In this document: positions 24,390 to 38,226 of the stretch, piece after piece | How the letters are laid out: each line of letters opens with the position of its first letter | Numbering within the stretch: the stretch's first letter is position 1 | Assembly (NCBI GenBank): GCA_021234535.1 | Contig: CM037841.1 | Location: 13,908,825-13,972,824, forward strand | Direction of reading: 5' to 3' | Source: Stichopus chloronotus | Taxonomy: Eukaryota; Echinodermata; Holothuroidea; Aspidochirotida; Stichopodidae | DNA length: 64,000 bases | Program-made: the position numbers and the translations under genes | Notes under the pieces: model-generated | Seen by the model: the letters and a program-made list of their open reading frames with translations, nothing else | Databases searched by the model: none | What the model was told of the DNA's origin: nothing

Positions 24390-26100
24390 CTACTAGACAA
24401 CCTTAGATGAAATCTAGTGCAATATTTTGCATATTTTGAAGTCATTCAATGTGCTAGACTGAGATATGAAAAATACCATCTGGTATTTCAGATTTTCTGA
24501 CTATCAACGCTTCTATACTTCATTATGAGAAATTCCAACTGATATCAAAATTTATTGAGAATTTTTTTTTTCAATTACCAGGTAACATTAGATAATCTGG
24601 CATCTTTCTATGTCATAAAATGTTCTAGACCGAGATACGAAAAATTCCGTGTGATATTTCAGATTTTCCGACTATCGTCGGTCTGATAGACTTTCGGGTG
24701 AGTCACCCGCCACACACACTCTGTATAGCCACGACCCTGGTGCTCATAAGTAGTCACAGAAGCTAATATTTCTGACAATGTCTGGCATTGGTTTAAGTTA
24801 TACTGTGATCCATATGAGCCATAATAATTTCAGGGTGCCAAAATTCCGAGTAACAGAATGAAGCAACTCTTCAAGGGAGCACTATAGTATTTTGAGGTGG
24901 ACGTAATGAACAAAGTTTGACTGACAGTACATCACATAGGCCTAGTGTGCTAATTGGATATAGGGCTTTCTACTTTGCAGTTGGAAAAAAAAAATCAACA
25001 CTTTTGGAAGGGGGGCCCGGACTCCTTGGCTCCCCCTAAATCCGCAGCTGGCGGGGGCAGATTACCCCCTTCCGGAAAGCTTAAAGAATGGGAGCATGAT
25101 GTTGAAAAATAAAGGAGAGGAAAAAAAGAAAAGCAAAAATGACGAGGGGGAGGGATGTAATTAACTTGCCCGAGATGGGGGAAGTGGCCATGTTAAACAA
25201 TGCTTCACAAGTGTGATCTTTTTCATGATATTGAAGAGTATGAAACGGATTAAACAACACGATTGAAACCAGGTCTTCATAAAGGTGTGAAATGGTTGGT
25301 TCGAGGTTTCGATTCACGCTTCCGTCGTTTATTCGCATTCGGGTAGACGATGAAATTCGCAACACGAGAACGGTTCCCGGCATATTTATTTCACCCAGGA
25401 CCGTCGCATTGGCAATTCTCCACCCCGATCAGTCGATCAGAACCTTGGATATTAATGATGTCATAGATTCTGGAAATGTTCCTGTATTTTATCCAACCCT
25501 AATGCTGAATTAAATAAATTCCCCCAAAATATCGAGATTGCCAGTATGCCAACTAAGATCATTGTCAATGCAAACCAATATCACGTTGCTATCTAAAAGT
25601 ACTTCAATTCCTTTACTTACAATACGTTAGTTCTACTATTTATAAGTACCTCATTCTCATGTTTTGTTTTTTTTTTTAAGAAAAAATGAAAATGTTTCAC
25701 CATGCAACAAGCTAATGTTTTGCCAGGGCATTTCCCCTTTCAAAAAGTCCAATCGGGTTCTACGTCGCTCCGTCGGTTGCGTTTGATATTGTTCAACCGC
25801 CAATTTACATTTTATTTTCTAGCTTAAAATGGATAGAATATAAGAAAAAATGATACAGGATATATGCATAGTGCATTATGACTAGAACTGTACCATCTCA
25901 ACCCATCTGATGATGTACTACCATTTTTTTTCATAAATTGATTCCAGTTATCTCATTAATCGAGAAATTTCAGGCATGAGATCCCTATTTTAAGGTTGGG
26001 TACACGGGCGACGTTTCCCCCAGTTCCCCTGCCCCACCTTGCCCAATCCCTGTTGAGACTCCTCTTTCTCTTCCCTCACTGTTAAATCCCCGGCTATGTG
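24390..26100. repeat. Nested repeat sequence upstream of the BEL/Pao copy
   Basis: A C run at 24358-24371 borders a segment with an internal direct duplication. The phrase T-CTAGAC-GAGATA-GAAAAAT occurs at 24451-24507 and again at 24622-24678. CCCCCTAAATCCGC near 25034 and the GGTTGGGTACA phrase near 25995 resemble repeat ends seen at 17-18 kb. No gene is supported; a 73-codon frame at 25292-25513 has no recognisable features. Confidence 0.45.
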
Positions 26101-29100
26101 GTTTTTCCCCGGCTGGCTTCGGAGGAGGTGCCAGGACTTGCCCCCTCCACCTTTAAACACCCTAGCTGGGTCCCTTATTCCTCAGCAAAGGAATCGTGAG
26201 TCTAGACTGAGTGGCCCGGTCCATTGAATATTCTCTTTTTGGGTATTATTATTGTTCATGTGGGGAAAGGTTAATAAAGAGGAAGGAAAAAGCCTCCTCT
26301 CCGTGGATCCGAGCTTGATGATTAAGCCATCAGCTGTCTCCCTGTTTCAGTAACTGTGCCCCCAACCCCTTCTCACCAGATGCATGCTACATCATCTTGC
26401 ATTCAAGTCAAGTGGTTCGCTAGCTCCAAAGTTGAATGGTCAAAGTACTGTATACACAGCACACTGATTCCACTCTGTCAGTGGTCTACACAACTCAACA
26501 CACTGACACTGTCTGACAGCACAATTCGTACACAGTACAAAACCTATCTTCGATCGTAACACACGTACTACACTACTAAGTCACTGGGACTGACGCTAGA
26601 CAGAGCATTAAGCCAAGGTTACTTGAAGCTCCCAGACGGACTTCGTGAAATCACTGGTAATCTCGAGACTGGAGAGCCTGTGCCAAAGTTTCTCAATATC
26701 TTTAGGAACACTGTGAAGCCTCTTGTGGGATTCTTACTGTTTACTGTATCATATTCAGAAGATTCAGGCCTAAGTTACAGTAGGTCAATGTCGTGGGGCC
26801 TACTGTACTGTACGTGCACAGTGTCTGTCAGTGGTAACTGGTAACTTAGTATTACTAAGTTACAGTAAATTGTAAGCCAACCAGAAAGTCAGGTGGATAG
26901 ACCTTAGAAGGGAAATGAATACTAGACTGAATAGCTTCTCTGCAGTTAGGCCTAATCAATGTAGTAATTAGTATGTTTGCACCTAGAATGACACACCTAA
27001 GGATTTGATCGATGATTATGAAGTTGGTAAAAATCCAAAAACACTCATTTAGATGGGGTTTTAGTACAAGCAGTACCTCACAAATGTAATGATAATTTAA
27101 CTGAAAAGATCTTCTGTGCTGTCGCTTCTCATCTTAAAATCGAGAATAAAGTGAACCCAAGATTTCTGCTGTTAGAAGTTCCGTAGTGCACCTAAGCTGA
27201 CACATTGTAGCCCTGGTGGAGTTGTAAGCAAAGTCAAATGGCAGAGTACTGTAGCATTAGCCATGATGTGTACTCATCATAAATATTTACAGTATGTGGA
27301 GCAGCTGGATCATCATTTTAGAGACATGATGGTATTTTTAGTTGTATTTTTGGTTGCTTCAAATGTTGAGTGACATTTCAAATTAGGATACGAATCCAGC
27401 CTCTAGGCAAGGGTGGAAAACCCTCATCAAAGAACCAGAGAAAGTGTGGCAAGCTTCATTACCGACATATGTTTAAAGAATTATGTCATTCTGCTTTCGA
27501 TAAAGTAGGCTCGGTTCTCTGAAGTTATGCACTTTCAGCAATAGCTATGGGTACGTCATTCTTGGTGCACTTATAGCACTATACTCAGTACAGTGCCTAG
27601 TTGTAGTCCTAACTTGTACTAAAGTACCAAAGCATGCATTTCAAACAGTAGGCCTACAGTACCACAGCTCACTGCTGTGCATGAAACTGAGATATAGAAC
27701 AGTAGTACATTATATTGTAAAATTTTAGAATACCCCATCTTTCAGTCCTACTAAGAGAGGGTGCTAAATCAACTTTTTTCAATAACTCTGACAACACTGT
27801 GACTACAGTATTTCAACTCCTCTAAAAGTGGTATTGTCCCTGCGACTGGGACTCCAGCAACTTATCTTATTATGCCTGTATGTATATATGTATGGACAGT
27901 ATGAACGAAATACATGAAACGAAACGAAACCTTGACTCCAACTTTAGGTATAAATACTGTACGTCCACCCAACTGTCTCAAACGTGCTTTGACTCTGCAT
28001 GAAAAAAGAAAACGATTGAACCTACATAAACTTTGGAGACCTACTGTATAGGTTGGGTTGGAATTTGCAACTTAACTCCAACAAAAGGAAGAACTTGAAT
28101 AGTGTGGGATATTCTTAAATAAGAGGCCTACTCCCATTGTGCATACACCAAAACGTTGCGCACTGCCAAACATTACGCACCCCTAAACAACAAGCCCGAT
28201 AATGCAACGGCCCAAGCCGCTTGACAAAGTTTTGACAATCAATACTTGTCATGACTGAAAAGAAAGCTGAAACAATGTTTATTTAATGGCCCTTGCTTGA
28301 TTAGTCAGTTGCTGCCTATTGCTACAAATTTCCAAATCATAATTTTGACTGTTCAGTGGACTTGTTCATGACCATTTTTGTTGGTATATACTGTACAGTA
28401 GCTTATTTACAGGTAATTGCTGTAGCCTGCACTGCAGGTAGGTACTGTAACTTCCAGGCAGGATTCCATCTCATTGTATCATTAACCCAAGCAAATGTTG
28501 GTTGAAATCAGGGGTGCACCAAATGTCAAATCCGGCCTGATTTGAGGACTTTACCAAATTCGGCATTCTTCCGGACTTTTTCTTAAATCTGGCTGGATTT
28601 GTAGGTAGACAATACAATTCAACTCAATTTACTGCCAGTCTGAATAGATGCAATAATCTACTGTATTAATAATATTCGGTGATACTGTAGGATTTTATTC
28701 CTATCACAAACTTTCAACATGCTGAGGGGCTGCGTCATACCTCTACCCCCATTCAGAAGAGACAGGTAGATGTTGATTTGGAATCGCAAGTACGGTACTG
28801 ATTTTGCTTAACTCCTGTTAAAAAAATTTTTCTCGAATGGCACACTCTATTTAAAAGTGTTGAAAAAACAGTTAAAGCGATAAACTTTTTGAACAAATGA
28901 TAAAGTCTGTTGAAAAAATTTCCACCGCAGAGGTAGTGTTTGTCAAGCACATCGCTTGGAATTTCCATGAAGTTTCAATAACATTTATCGATAGAAAACC
29001 ACAAATGTTTACAAGCAAAGATCTTTTCTTTAAAACTGAAATTGTTGCCACACGGTCGTGCCTCACAGTCGTAGCCTTAGTGCTATCTAAAGGTATCTAA

Positions 29101-32100
29101 AGCAAGACGTCCACGCTTGCAATTTTAGTGCAACAATCAAATGTGGCAACAGGAAGGCAGAGTAAAAGAAAAGGTGTAACTGTAGGCTTTTTTTTTTTTT
29201 TCATTCAGGCCCTTGTCTGGTGGGCTCAAACATCCCCAAGATCTGGAGTTCTGCTTAGCCTATGATAGCAGGCCTACGTAAGCAACAGTCAAAAATGGGT
29301 TTTAATTTGTTGGTCATAATTGTCATGTAAAATGTTCCACTTGCGGTAAAGTCAAACCCCGTACTGACAAAGCTGCATATGGGCCTCTTATTCACAGTGT
29401 CCCCCCCCCCCCCCCCTTTTTGGCATTCCTTATCATTGTTATCAATGGGTGCTATTTTGCAAACGTATAGCTGCAGACATGCAGGGGTGATTTCTGTGGT
29501 CAGGAGCAGAAATTCTCATTTACAAACCACTTTTGAGAGAGAAAAAAGAAAAAAAAAACATGGGGGAATGTGGGGGGAAAAAATTGCTTTTAGGCCTAAT
29601 GCAACAATGACAGAATAGAGATAAAGTCACTAAAGCAGACAACGTCAGAGAAAATATTTGTTCGGACTTCTGATTCCATTGATAAATTTGAAATGTGGCA
29701 TTCTTTTTACTTTTTAGTCCAACCAGAGAGTTGTTACTTCCTGGTCCAACCCATCGAAAGGATAAATCACTTTCAGTTGTCGAAATACAATTGTGAAGGC
29801 CTAACAACCAAACTTGTGACGTTTTCTGAAATCGGTGACATGAATGATTTATGATATTCACCATACAGTAAATGAAGCCTGTAAATTACTGTCATTGGTT
29901 AAAATATATGTAACAACCAAAATGGTGACTATCCCAAATTGGTGACTTTGATAATTAATGATGAATATTCGCCATCAATGAAAACACATGTATATTACAG
30001 TATGTACTGTACACATTTCAGCATTGGCTCAACTTGTATGCCGCACAGTTGCACGACACACCTAAGCAGTTGCAGCAGTAGTTAGTAATTCATGTCTGGA
30101 ATACATAGACATTACCTACAGTAGGGTATAGGCTAGCCAGGCCAAGGAATTGTTTGTACTGATGCTTGGCCCTGTTATTTACTTTTCACAATTGCACCAC
30201 TACTGCAGTATTCATTAAGTAATAGTGCATGAAGTTACATGTAATTCATATGTGCAGCTGAGTGTGTGCATGAATTCTTGAGAAATGGGGTTACAGTACA
30301 ATCATTCATCAACATTGAAGAACATACTGTAACGTAAGGCTACCGATTCTAGAAACAGTGTACTGTAGGACTAACGCTGGTTCTTTCAAATTTGAGGCCT
30401 GTGTAAATTGTAACATGTGCTTATAGGCCTTAGGAATAGTCGGCAATCAATGCCGGCTTTACAGTATGACACAGGAGGTGAGGGGAATAGATTTGCGGTA
30501 TTGTGACTCGCAGCTAGGGAGGTAGGCTACAGTACCCCCCCCCCCCCTTGCCAAACACCAATCCACCGTCATGTATTCTCAGTTATGTTTTCAGCAATCC
30601 AAAATGAATTTTGTGCGAGGTACACTGCTAACACACAAACCAGATCTGTAGACAAAGATTTTTCAACTCACATTTTGTGTTCATAAAAGAAAATGTAGAT
30701 CACTCAAATGTAAGGTGCAAACTTAGAAATTACAAGTCCTTTATGCAACCACAGACAAAACGAAAGCCTACTGCTCTACTGTATTTGCCATACTGTATAC
30801 AGCTGCAGTACAATACTGTAGGTTGCATTCATATCATGTTGAAAAATAGTGATCTGCAACACTCGTGCAGGTGAAAGGAATTTGCAGATTTTGCACCTGC
30901 AAAAGTGATTACTTCTGATTGGCTCGTGCGGAGATTCATTCGTAAACTTTCTTTACTACTGGAAGTGCAATGCTAGGGATAGTCTTCAAAGATTACAATT
31001 AATGAGATTAATGGTACTGCGGTTAACAAGTCTATGGTAGTTTAATAGTGGATGGCCTTTACTTTGTAATCATGCTTATAACTGTGATAATGTACACGTG
31101 CACACAAGAGGGAAATTCATGGTTTTTAGAACAATGGGTGATGAATCCATAAATATATGTAACCGTCTTTGTTCATCTTTTTATACATTATGGCTTACAT
31201 AGAATTTCTACTATTAGGGTAGGAATTGTTGAGGTAATCCCATAGCCTTTTTTATTTTCATTGTCATTGATAGTGCTTATTGTATATACAATGTAGGCAT
31301 TTACCAGTCATCCGAGAGTAACCAAATCCCTAGAAATATGCATGACTAGTGGCCCGTAGGACAATCAATATCTATGGAGTAGCTCAGAAATTAACCGTGA
31401 AATGAAATTTAACAAAAACAAAGCAACTAAGGTAAGAAATCTTTCTTACTCTTACAACTATCATAAAGTTTTGAGAGGTGGAATCTGAAGATGTGCTTAT
31501 TTATCATGTTCCATGATTGAGATGTGATACCCGCATGCTAGCATGAACCAATCACGTTCAGTATCGAGGGTACACTTCTAAGTCATCTAGTGATCACTAA
31601 ATGAGTGTCTTACTGTACTAAGGCCTAAACTTAGATAAGTCTGATAAGGGGTACATGTACTGTACCGTAGTACAGCAGATTGATGTTGGGAAGGGATTGG
31701 TCTGTTGATCAGTATTTCACGATCAGTTGATCGTCTTCCAAAGCTTAGGCCTATCTGGTTTCTACCTGAGACTATTGATGCCCTGTCAGTTTCTGTAGGA
31801 TTCACTGCAGGGTGTACAGTAGGAGAGTATGACCTCAGCCAGGGGAAGTACATTACCCTGCTGTGATATACTGTAGTGCAGTGTGTCGGCAACACCAGAC
31901 GGTGCAGATTAGCATAAATTGCGTAGTAGGGTTAATGGCGAGTTTCAGCTGTTTCATAAGTTTGAAGCAGCTATGAACTGATTGGTTGATCGACAATGTG
32001 CGACGACTGAGGCAAATGCCAGTGTGATGGCAAACAGTCTCTTGTGAAGAATCTGTTAGCTTTCATGGCTGTTCAACTGCTGCCAGAATTTGAATGTTGA

Positions 32101-32640
32101 GTCCCTCTCAAGAAAATAAAATACTGTAACTATATCCAGTGGCATCCAACATTCCCATCTCATTGGAAGGGGTTGCTCAGTGCTGGAAATTCTTGTTTTC
32201 CTTTTGGGGATTTCTTTGATAAATGTCAGTATGTTCCACTTGTGCCAAGTAAAACATGTACGGTATGTTTCAGTTTTCACATACTATAAAAGATTAACAA
32301 GTGAACTCTACATGCCTTCTCTGTTAGTGCAACATCACATATCCTTGAAAATGGAAAGAAAAAAACAAGAATTTGTCATTCTTGTATGGATTGTGCATAT
32401 CATGGAATAATTGTCAGAGTGCAATCAAGAGCAATTTTATGCTGTGAAGTGAATGACTTTCTGGTATAAATGAAAACATTCAGCCTGTAAAACCTTGCAT
32501 TAACTGGTGTCAGAATTTACACAGAAAAGTCAACACAGCATTTGTTGGTTTGGACTTTCTTCCTTTTTTGATTGTTCTCTTAAGTGTCTGAAAACAATGC
32601 TTTCACTGTCTCGTTTAAGTTGCAGAGCTAAGGTCGTAAG
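26101..32640. other. Long intergenic region rich in the word TACTGTA
   Basis: No gene could be supported over 6.5 kb. TACTGTA/TACAGTA words and their palindromic form CTGTACAG recur every few hundred bases. C runs lie at 29400-29417 and 30535-30547. The segment 29234-29400 is one copy of a repeat that recurs at 46880-47045. Short frames such as 28897-29100 show no family resemblance. Confidence 0.45.
29234..29400 (+). repeat. Interspersed repeat, copy 1
   Basis: This segment matches 46880-47045 in the same orientation. Shared phrases are AGCCTATG-TAG-AGGCCTAC, AATTTGTTGGTCATAATTGT, CACTTGCGGTAAA and ATATGGGCCT in the same order and spacing. The family is not recognised. Confidence 0.75.
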
Positions 32641-32658
32641 CACCTACACCCACTAGCG

Positions 32659-32792
32659 ATGTCGGGGGATGCTGGTAGAAGATCGTTTCACGGAGAATTG
32701 AAGAAGAAGTACTTGAAGGTTCCAGACCGATGGCAGGATAGAGACCGAAGCGTTTTTGGATGCCAGCCAGGATTCAGTCATACCATTGTTAG
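32659..32792 (+). CDS. Candidate first coding exon, possibly of the GLTP gene
   Basis: ATG at 32659 opens a charged, basic frame (E-L-K-K-K-Y-L-K, W-Q-D-R-D-R) that ends at donor AG|GTCAGT at 32793 in phase 2. It is 2.3 kb upstream of the first recognised GLTP exon, which begins in phase 1, so at least one more exon would be needed to join them. The residues do not resemble the GLTP N-terminus. It is reported because start context, composition and donor look real, but it may belong to nothing. Confidence 0.3.
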
Positions 32793-33294
32793 GTCAGTTC
32801 AAAATTCTAGGCCAGTTTGTTCTAATCTACATTCAGACTGTGTGATTGTTCAAGTGTCTGGTGAAAATTGCGTGCATTGTCTAGAAGTTGAATGACAATG
32901 ATAAGCAGACCAGACAGCACAGCTATGCTGATGAAATGCATTTAGGAGGAACCTGCTATTTATGATGACATAACTGATGTTCATGCTGAGTTTAATCGGA
33001 GATCACAATTCACAGAATGCTCCAAATCAAGTCATCATATGCTGATGTGCTGATTGTTGCAAGTATGGTGTTGTTTTCATATCAGATACTTGAGGGAGGC
33101 CTGCCCTCGTGGGGCGGGGTGGCGAGTGGGCGGGGTGGCGGGTGAGCGTCCGGGGAAACTTCATTGCTCAACAAAGGAACTTTGAGTACTGGCACAGAAT
33201 GAAGCAGTAAAAGTGTAAAAGAATAATTACACATAATAGTGAACACAGTACGAAGTGAAAGAATGAGAATGAGAACTAGCAATATGAAAATATA

Positions 33295-33540
33295 TTCTAC
33301 ATAAAAAGAAAAGCTACAAAAACAAGCCACATGAAATGTAATACAAGCTACAGAAAAACAAAGCCACCAAAAGCAAAAGCTGCCTGAAGAAGCTTTATAA
33401 AACAAAATTTACAAAGAAAAAAGCTACAAAAAATGCATATTGCAGTCACAAAAAGAAGCTACATAAAACAAACGTACTTAAAAAAAAGCTATATAAAACA
33501 AAACGACATGAAACATAGCTACATATAAAACAACAGAAAC
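33295..33540. repeat. Degenerate AAGCTAC-A-AAAACAAA short tandem repeat
   Basis: Imperfect iterations of AAAGCTAC followed by ATAAAACAAA or similar give an A-rich tract. The antisense hydrophobic frame at 33082-33405 arises from this composition. Confidence 0.6.
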
Positions 33541-34047
33541 AAATAAAAGGAATGAGACAAAACTGAAAATGATGTAGACAGTAAAGGACTCCTTAGCAAT
33601 GAACGCTTTGATTAAAGGCCCTATATTGCACTGGGTAAAAATGAATTCTCTAACAATTGACAAGAATTACAGGGAAGAGGAAGTCTAGTGGTGCCCCCCA
33701 TGGTGCACCTGTCTCATAACTTGTCTGTTCAGTGGATGGCTGTAATTATTCAATAGAGTGTCTAATGAAGTCTGAAGGTGGCACTGATGAACTTGGTGAA
33801 CTTCTTTCAAGTCTCTCCCCCCAACCACCTATGAAGCTTTTCTAATAGTACTAGCAATTATCTGTAATTCCACCTTAGACACATTTCTGCCCCAACAAAT
33901 TAAACAATACCCTTAAACACTACACAAAGATGTTTCATAAAAAATCTTAAAAATTCCTGGACAAGCATTGAAAACATATGAAAATATGTTTTTTCATCTC
34001 AACACTATTTACAAACACATCCCAGTCTGTATAGTTCAAGTCTACTC

Positions 34048-34483
34048 TTAGTTGTTCCAGTGCATTGTCATGTCACTTTTGAATAGTACCTCCAAGTATG
34101 GCTGGCTTAACCCTCTGCACAATGGGTTTGTATTTTGGAACCAGACAAACCAGATCATGATCAGATTAACCAAGACTGGGCAATTGCAATGAAATGTACT
34201 GTAAGCATCTTTAATGTTCGAATAAAGTAAATCAAGAGCAGCCTCACAACCGTTTGGACAAATCACGTTGATAATAGTGAATGTTACTCTTTTGTAGACT
34301 GCAGTGATTAAGATTGCCATTGACAATGGTAAGCGTATCTGGGGCACTTGATTCAAATTGATCAATTACATCCAAACACTCCAGTGCAGCTTCCATAGCA
34401 CTGTGGAGACTACAGTACCCATATACTCTACTCAATACTTTAGCTGGTAGTCTCAACAGTGCTACTTGTTCTTTGTAAAACAA
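34048..34483 (-). mobile_element. Non-LTR retrotransposon endonuclease remnant
   Basis: Two overlapping minus frames, 34483-34244 and 34365-34048, together read A-A-L-E-C-L-D-V-I-D-Q-F-E, then D-T-L-T-I-V-N-G-N-L-N-H-C-S-L, L-D-L-L-Y-S-N-I-K-D-A-Y-S and L-E-V-L-F-K-S-D-M-T-M-H-W. This is the back half of the exonuclease/endonuclease/phosphatase-type domain of LINE elements common in aquatic animals. At least one frameshift and several stops break it. No reverse transcriptase follows. Confidence 0.75.
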
Positions 34484-35086
34484 TATTCACCAAATCCTAT
34501 GTGCAGAAAATCTTTCTGGGTATATGTCTTAACAGTCTTATCAAGATACATAACCTCAGCAACCCATACTGTTGCCAGAGGCAATGGGTTTTATGTATCT
34601 TCAGTAAACAGTAGATCAGAGCTGCCCTGTACCCTTATACATGTATGTTTGTGTTCATGACTCATTCAGCAGGTGATATGCCTGCTGAGTTACAGTGGGC
34701 CACTGTAATTTCTTTTCCAGGACAGTTTGCATTAGCCTGCCTTCATGTGTTGCAAAATTACATCAGACAATAAATGGTTGATCCCCTATTAATAGAAGTA
34801 AAGTAACACTACAGTATAATCAGTGTTGATAAATGAGTCCACAGTTGGCACAGTGAACTGTACTGTACACATTTCTGGAAGTTTGGTCAATGTTTCACCT
34901 TGTAAAGTACAGTCATGTGTAAGTTTAATCTTGACAATTGAAGATTTATACTGTACAGGACATGAGATACACAACATGTATGATGCTAAATTGCTAATAT
35001 CACATTCTAATGCATCACTGTAGTTTGCAGTGGAGTCGTCATTATATCGTGTCAATAATGCCTAAAATTATCTTATATTTCTGCAG

Positions 35087-35145
35087 ACAGTTTAGGATCA
35101 AAAGCCTTTGTTTTCGTCAAGAGTGATGTGAACGGAAATATAAGC
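35087..35145 (+). CDS. GLTP gene exon, start of ligand site
   Basis: This 59-nt exon is flanked by acceptor TATTTCTGCAG and donor GTAAGTAAAG. It encodes S-L-G-S-K-A-F-V-F-V-K-S-D-V-N-G-N-I-S. The Asp and Asn align with the Asp48 and Asn52 sugar-binding residues of human GLTP. It is too short to appear as an open frame by itself. Confidence 0.9.
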
Positions 35146-38100
35146 GTAAGTAAAGTCACCCACTCTCCTCCTTTGTATGTAGTTCTCGTAGAATCTTAGT
35201 GAACCTCTAAAGAAGGACATGCCTCTCCAGTGATGCAGATGTGTGGGTACAGTGCACAGAACTGTATTGTACAGTTCTGTATATAGGAATGGACTCAACA
35301 CAATTTTGTGGATTCTTCATACAGTAGGGACTTAATATTCAACATAAGTGGAAGTGTGGAGATAATTATGTTTGTATATACTGTATTTAATTTGGTGGTC
35401 TCAGTTCTAGTGTATTGTACAGGTACAATCACTGTAGTGCATACAGTATATAAGTTGGTTAAAGTGTGCTTTACGTGAAGGGAAATAGGGCATTTAAAAT
35501 TCACCAACATGACATACAAAGAAAATTTTAATCATTGTTAAGCCATCAGTCTTATCAATAAACATATGCCAAAGCTTCATCTCCTCAAAACATTATGCAT
35601 GTGATGAGTAACAGAGAATGCATCATTTGAATTTTGAAAAGTTTGGGTGAACAAATTATTGCTGTGCAACAAATAATTGAATTTTTATCTGTGAGGACTT
35701 TGTTTTTAAAAAGAAGGCTAATCTACTGTCCTTGCTTATTTTAAATAATCTATCATTCTATGTTCACAAACACTGGTTCTAAAAATATGGTCGTTTCTTT
35801 AAACAAACGCCTCATTTCCCTTTAAAAATGTTTGCCATGCTGATCCGTGTCTTGATTCTTAAAGGATCTATATCAGTTGTCGCCAACATATTAAACTTGT
35901 GTTTAAATATGTTTGTTAACAGGAAATTAATACATTCTACATGTATACTGTATATCAGTCTAACGTCACCATCTGGTCAGCCACAGATGTGGAAATATTG
36001 TGTTTCAAGCTGAAATATGAAGTTGGAAGTTTGTCAGTGAAAGTGAAATTCTGCGAAGTATGTCACAGCTGCTACAAAAGTAACATTGTTTAAGCCCTAT
36101 TTTTGCATAGATGAATATTCATATCCATTCCGAATTGGTCTGTTTGATTTCAAGTAACAATGATTAAGTGCTATGCTTTCCTGGAGAGTCTGAATTTTGT
36201 AGGGCCAACAAAAATGTCAAGACAATGTTCATACGTAAGGATTTTGAAGAGTTTTTTTTTCAGATTTTTTTTTCACTTTGTATGCTTTCTGCTTTCCCTT
36301 TTCCATCTTGGACAGAAATTAAGGAAGAGGCACAGCGAAAATCCAGAAAAATTTAAGACTCTCCATGATATGGTAGACGATGAAATAGAAAGGAAGGTAA
36401 CAGATGCAAAGAACTCTGCCACAGATGCACTACTATGGCTTGTAAGGTAATGTTCATAGTCAATCAGTTTACAATATTGAACTTGGAGCAAAGTGGCTGA
36501 TTCTTTCAAATCTCCAAGTAATGAATATTATTTAAGTAGTAATGAATTTTTCACATTTTGTATGTAGGAGTTTTAAAAGGACTTCAGGATTTTGTAATAT
36601 ACTCTGATGAAGGTTTGGTTGTGCACAAGTAGTGTTATAGAGTAGGTCTTTGGCTTAATTTTTGCACATTGGTATACCCATCTTGTGTATTGCCTTTCTT
36701 TAATTATAATATCTGGTGATTTATTTCCCTGATATATGCAGTTTCCTGGTTATGTAATATGATCTACAGTTACCCGTTTTACATTGCGTGTGTCAATATT
36801 ACAGTACAGCTACGGCACTAATGTGTGACTTTGATGTAATGTTGCCACGTTGTTGTAATGTTGTTTGTTGCAATGTTGATGCAATGATGATGTTCAGCAC
36901 AGAACATATAGCACAGGTACTGTAAATAGAAACAAGGACCATTGCTGAGGGGGGGGAGGGTTGCATCTTATTGTGATACAGAAATCTTGATAGTGTCAAA
37001 CAAATATCATAGGGCATGGTGTGAGGAAGTGAAACTGGTCAAAAAAGTTTAATAAGTACAAATAGTATTGCTTGATAATCCTATATGGCACAATGGAATA
37101 AATGCATGAACTACCTCAGGTCTGCATAGAGCTACTCAGCAGCCTACATCCATCTTGTGTGTCAGTGAGCCAATTTATGCAATGTGGCCAGGGTTGTTCT
37201 GTATACAGTAAACAAGCATATTGTGAACTGTTTGGAATCAGATTCCTCTCTTTTCCTTCAGCTTAAGACAGCTATAGGAATAGTTCAGCAAGAAACCCAA
37301 TAAGGGCAGGAATTTATCGTTACCTACAGTACCACTGACTAGGATTGGATATTTTATCATAAAATATGTGTTTGGTAAATGAATAGTGAAATGGTCGTCT
37401 GTTCTCGTGCAAGTCCCTCCTAAAAATCAGTGCAAGTGACATTCCGTGCAAAATTTTTAGCATAGAGCTACTCAGCAGCCTACATCCATCTTATGTGTTA
37501 GTGAGCCAATTTATGCAATGTGGCCAGGGTTGTTCTGTATACAGTAAACAAGCATATTGTGAACTGTTTGGAATCAGATTCCTCTCTTTTCCTTCAGCGT
37601 TAGACAGCTATAGGAATAGTTCAGCAAGAAACCCAACAAGGGCAGGAATTTATCGTTACCTACAGTACCACTGACTAGGATTGGATATTTTATCATAAAA
37701 TATGTGTTTGATGAATGAATATTGAAATGGTCGTCTGTTCTCGTGCAAGTCCCTCCTAAAAATCAGTGCAAGTTACATTCCCTGCAAAATGTTCTGTCTG
37801 TACTTTCATTACAAAAATTGGGCACAAACTAAGCCATATCTCTTAGCCTATTGAAGATTTAACCCTCTCTGCAGACCATTGCTGATACGCCTTATGCATT
37901 CTTCCAAGATCAATTGTCCAAATTAATATATTTTTTTTCTGAATACTTCACTGGCATGTGGTAATGTAGTAGGCCTGATAGTGCATCTACTAAATACTCT
38001 TTGCATGTAAGTTTAATTTTGTCACCTTCCAAGAGACTTTTTTGTCTGATGTCAGAAACAAAAACTACTTCTACTGAGTTTAGTTGTGTGAACTACAGCT

Positions 38101-38167
38101 CCATTGCTGCACCCTTTTTTTTAGCACATACCAGCATGCTGGTGTGAGCTTTTGTTATCACACAGTG

Positions 38168-38226
<59 letters not shown>

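Noticed and set aside
33082..33405. Hydrophobic minus-strand frame resembling a membrane protein
   Set aside because: The hydrophobicity comes from antisense translation of an A-rich tandem repeat.
34823..34918. Possible missing GLTP first exon ending at GTAAGTTT (34919)
   Set aside because: It ends in phase 0 while the next exon needs phase 1, and its residues do not resemble the GLTP N-terminal helices.
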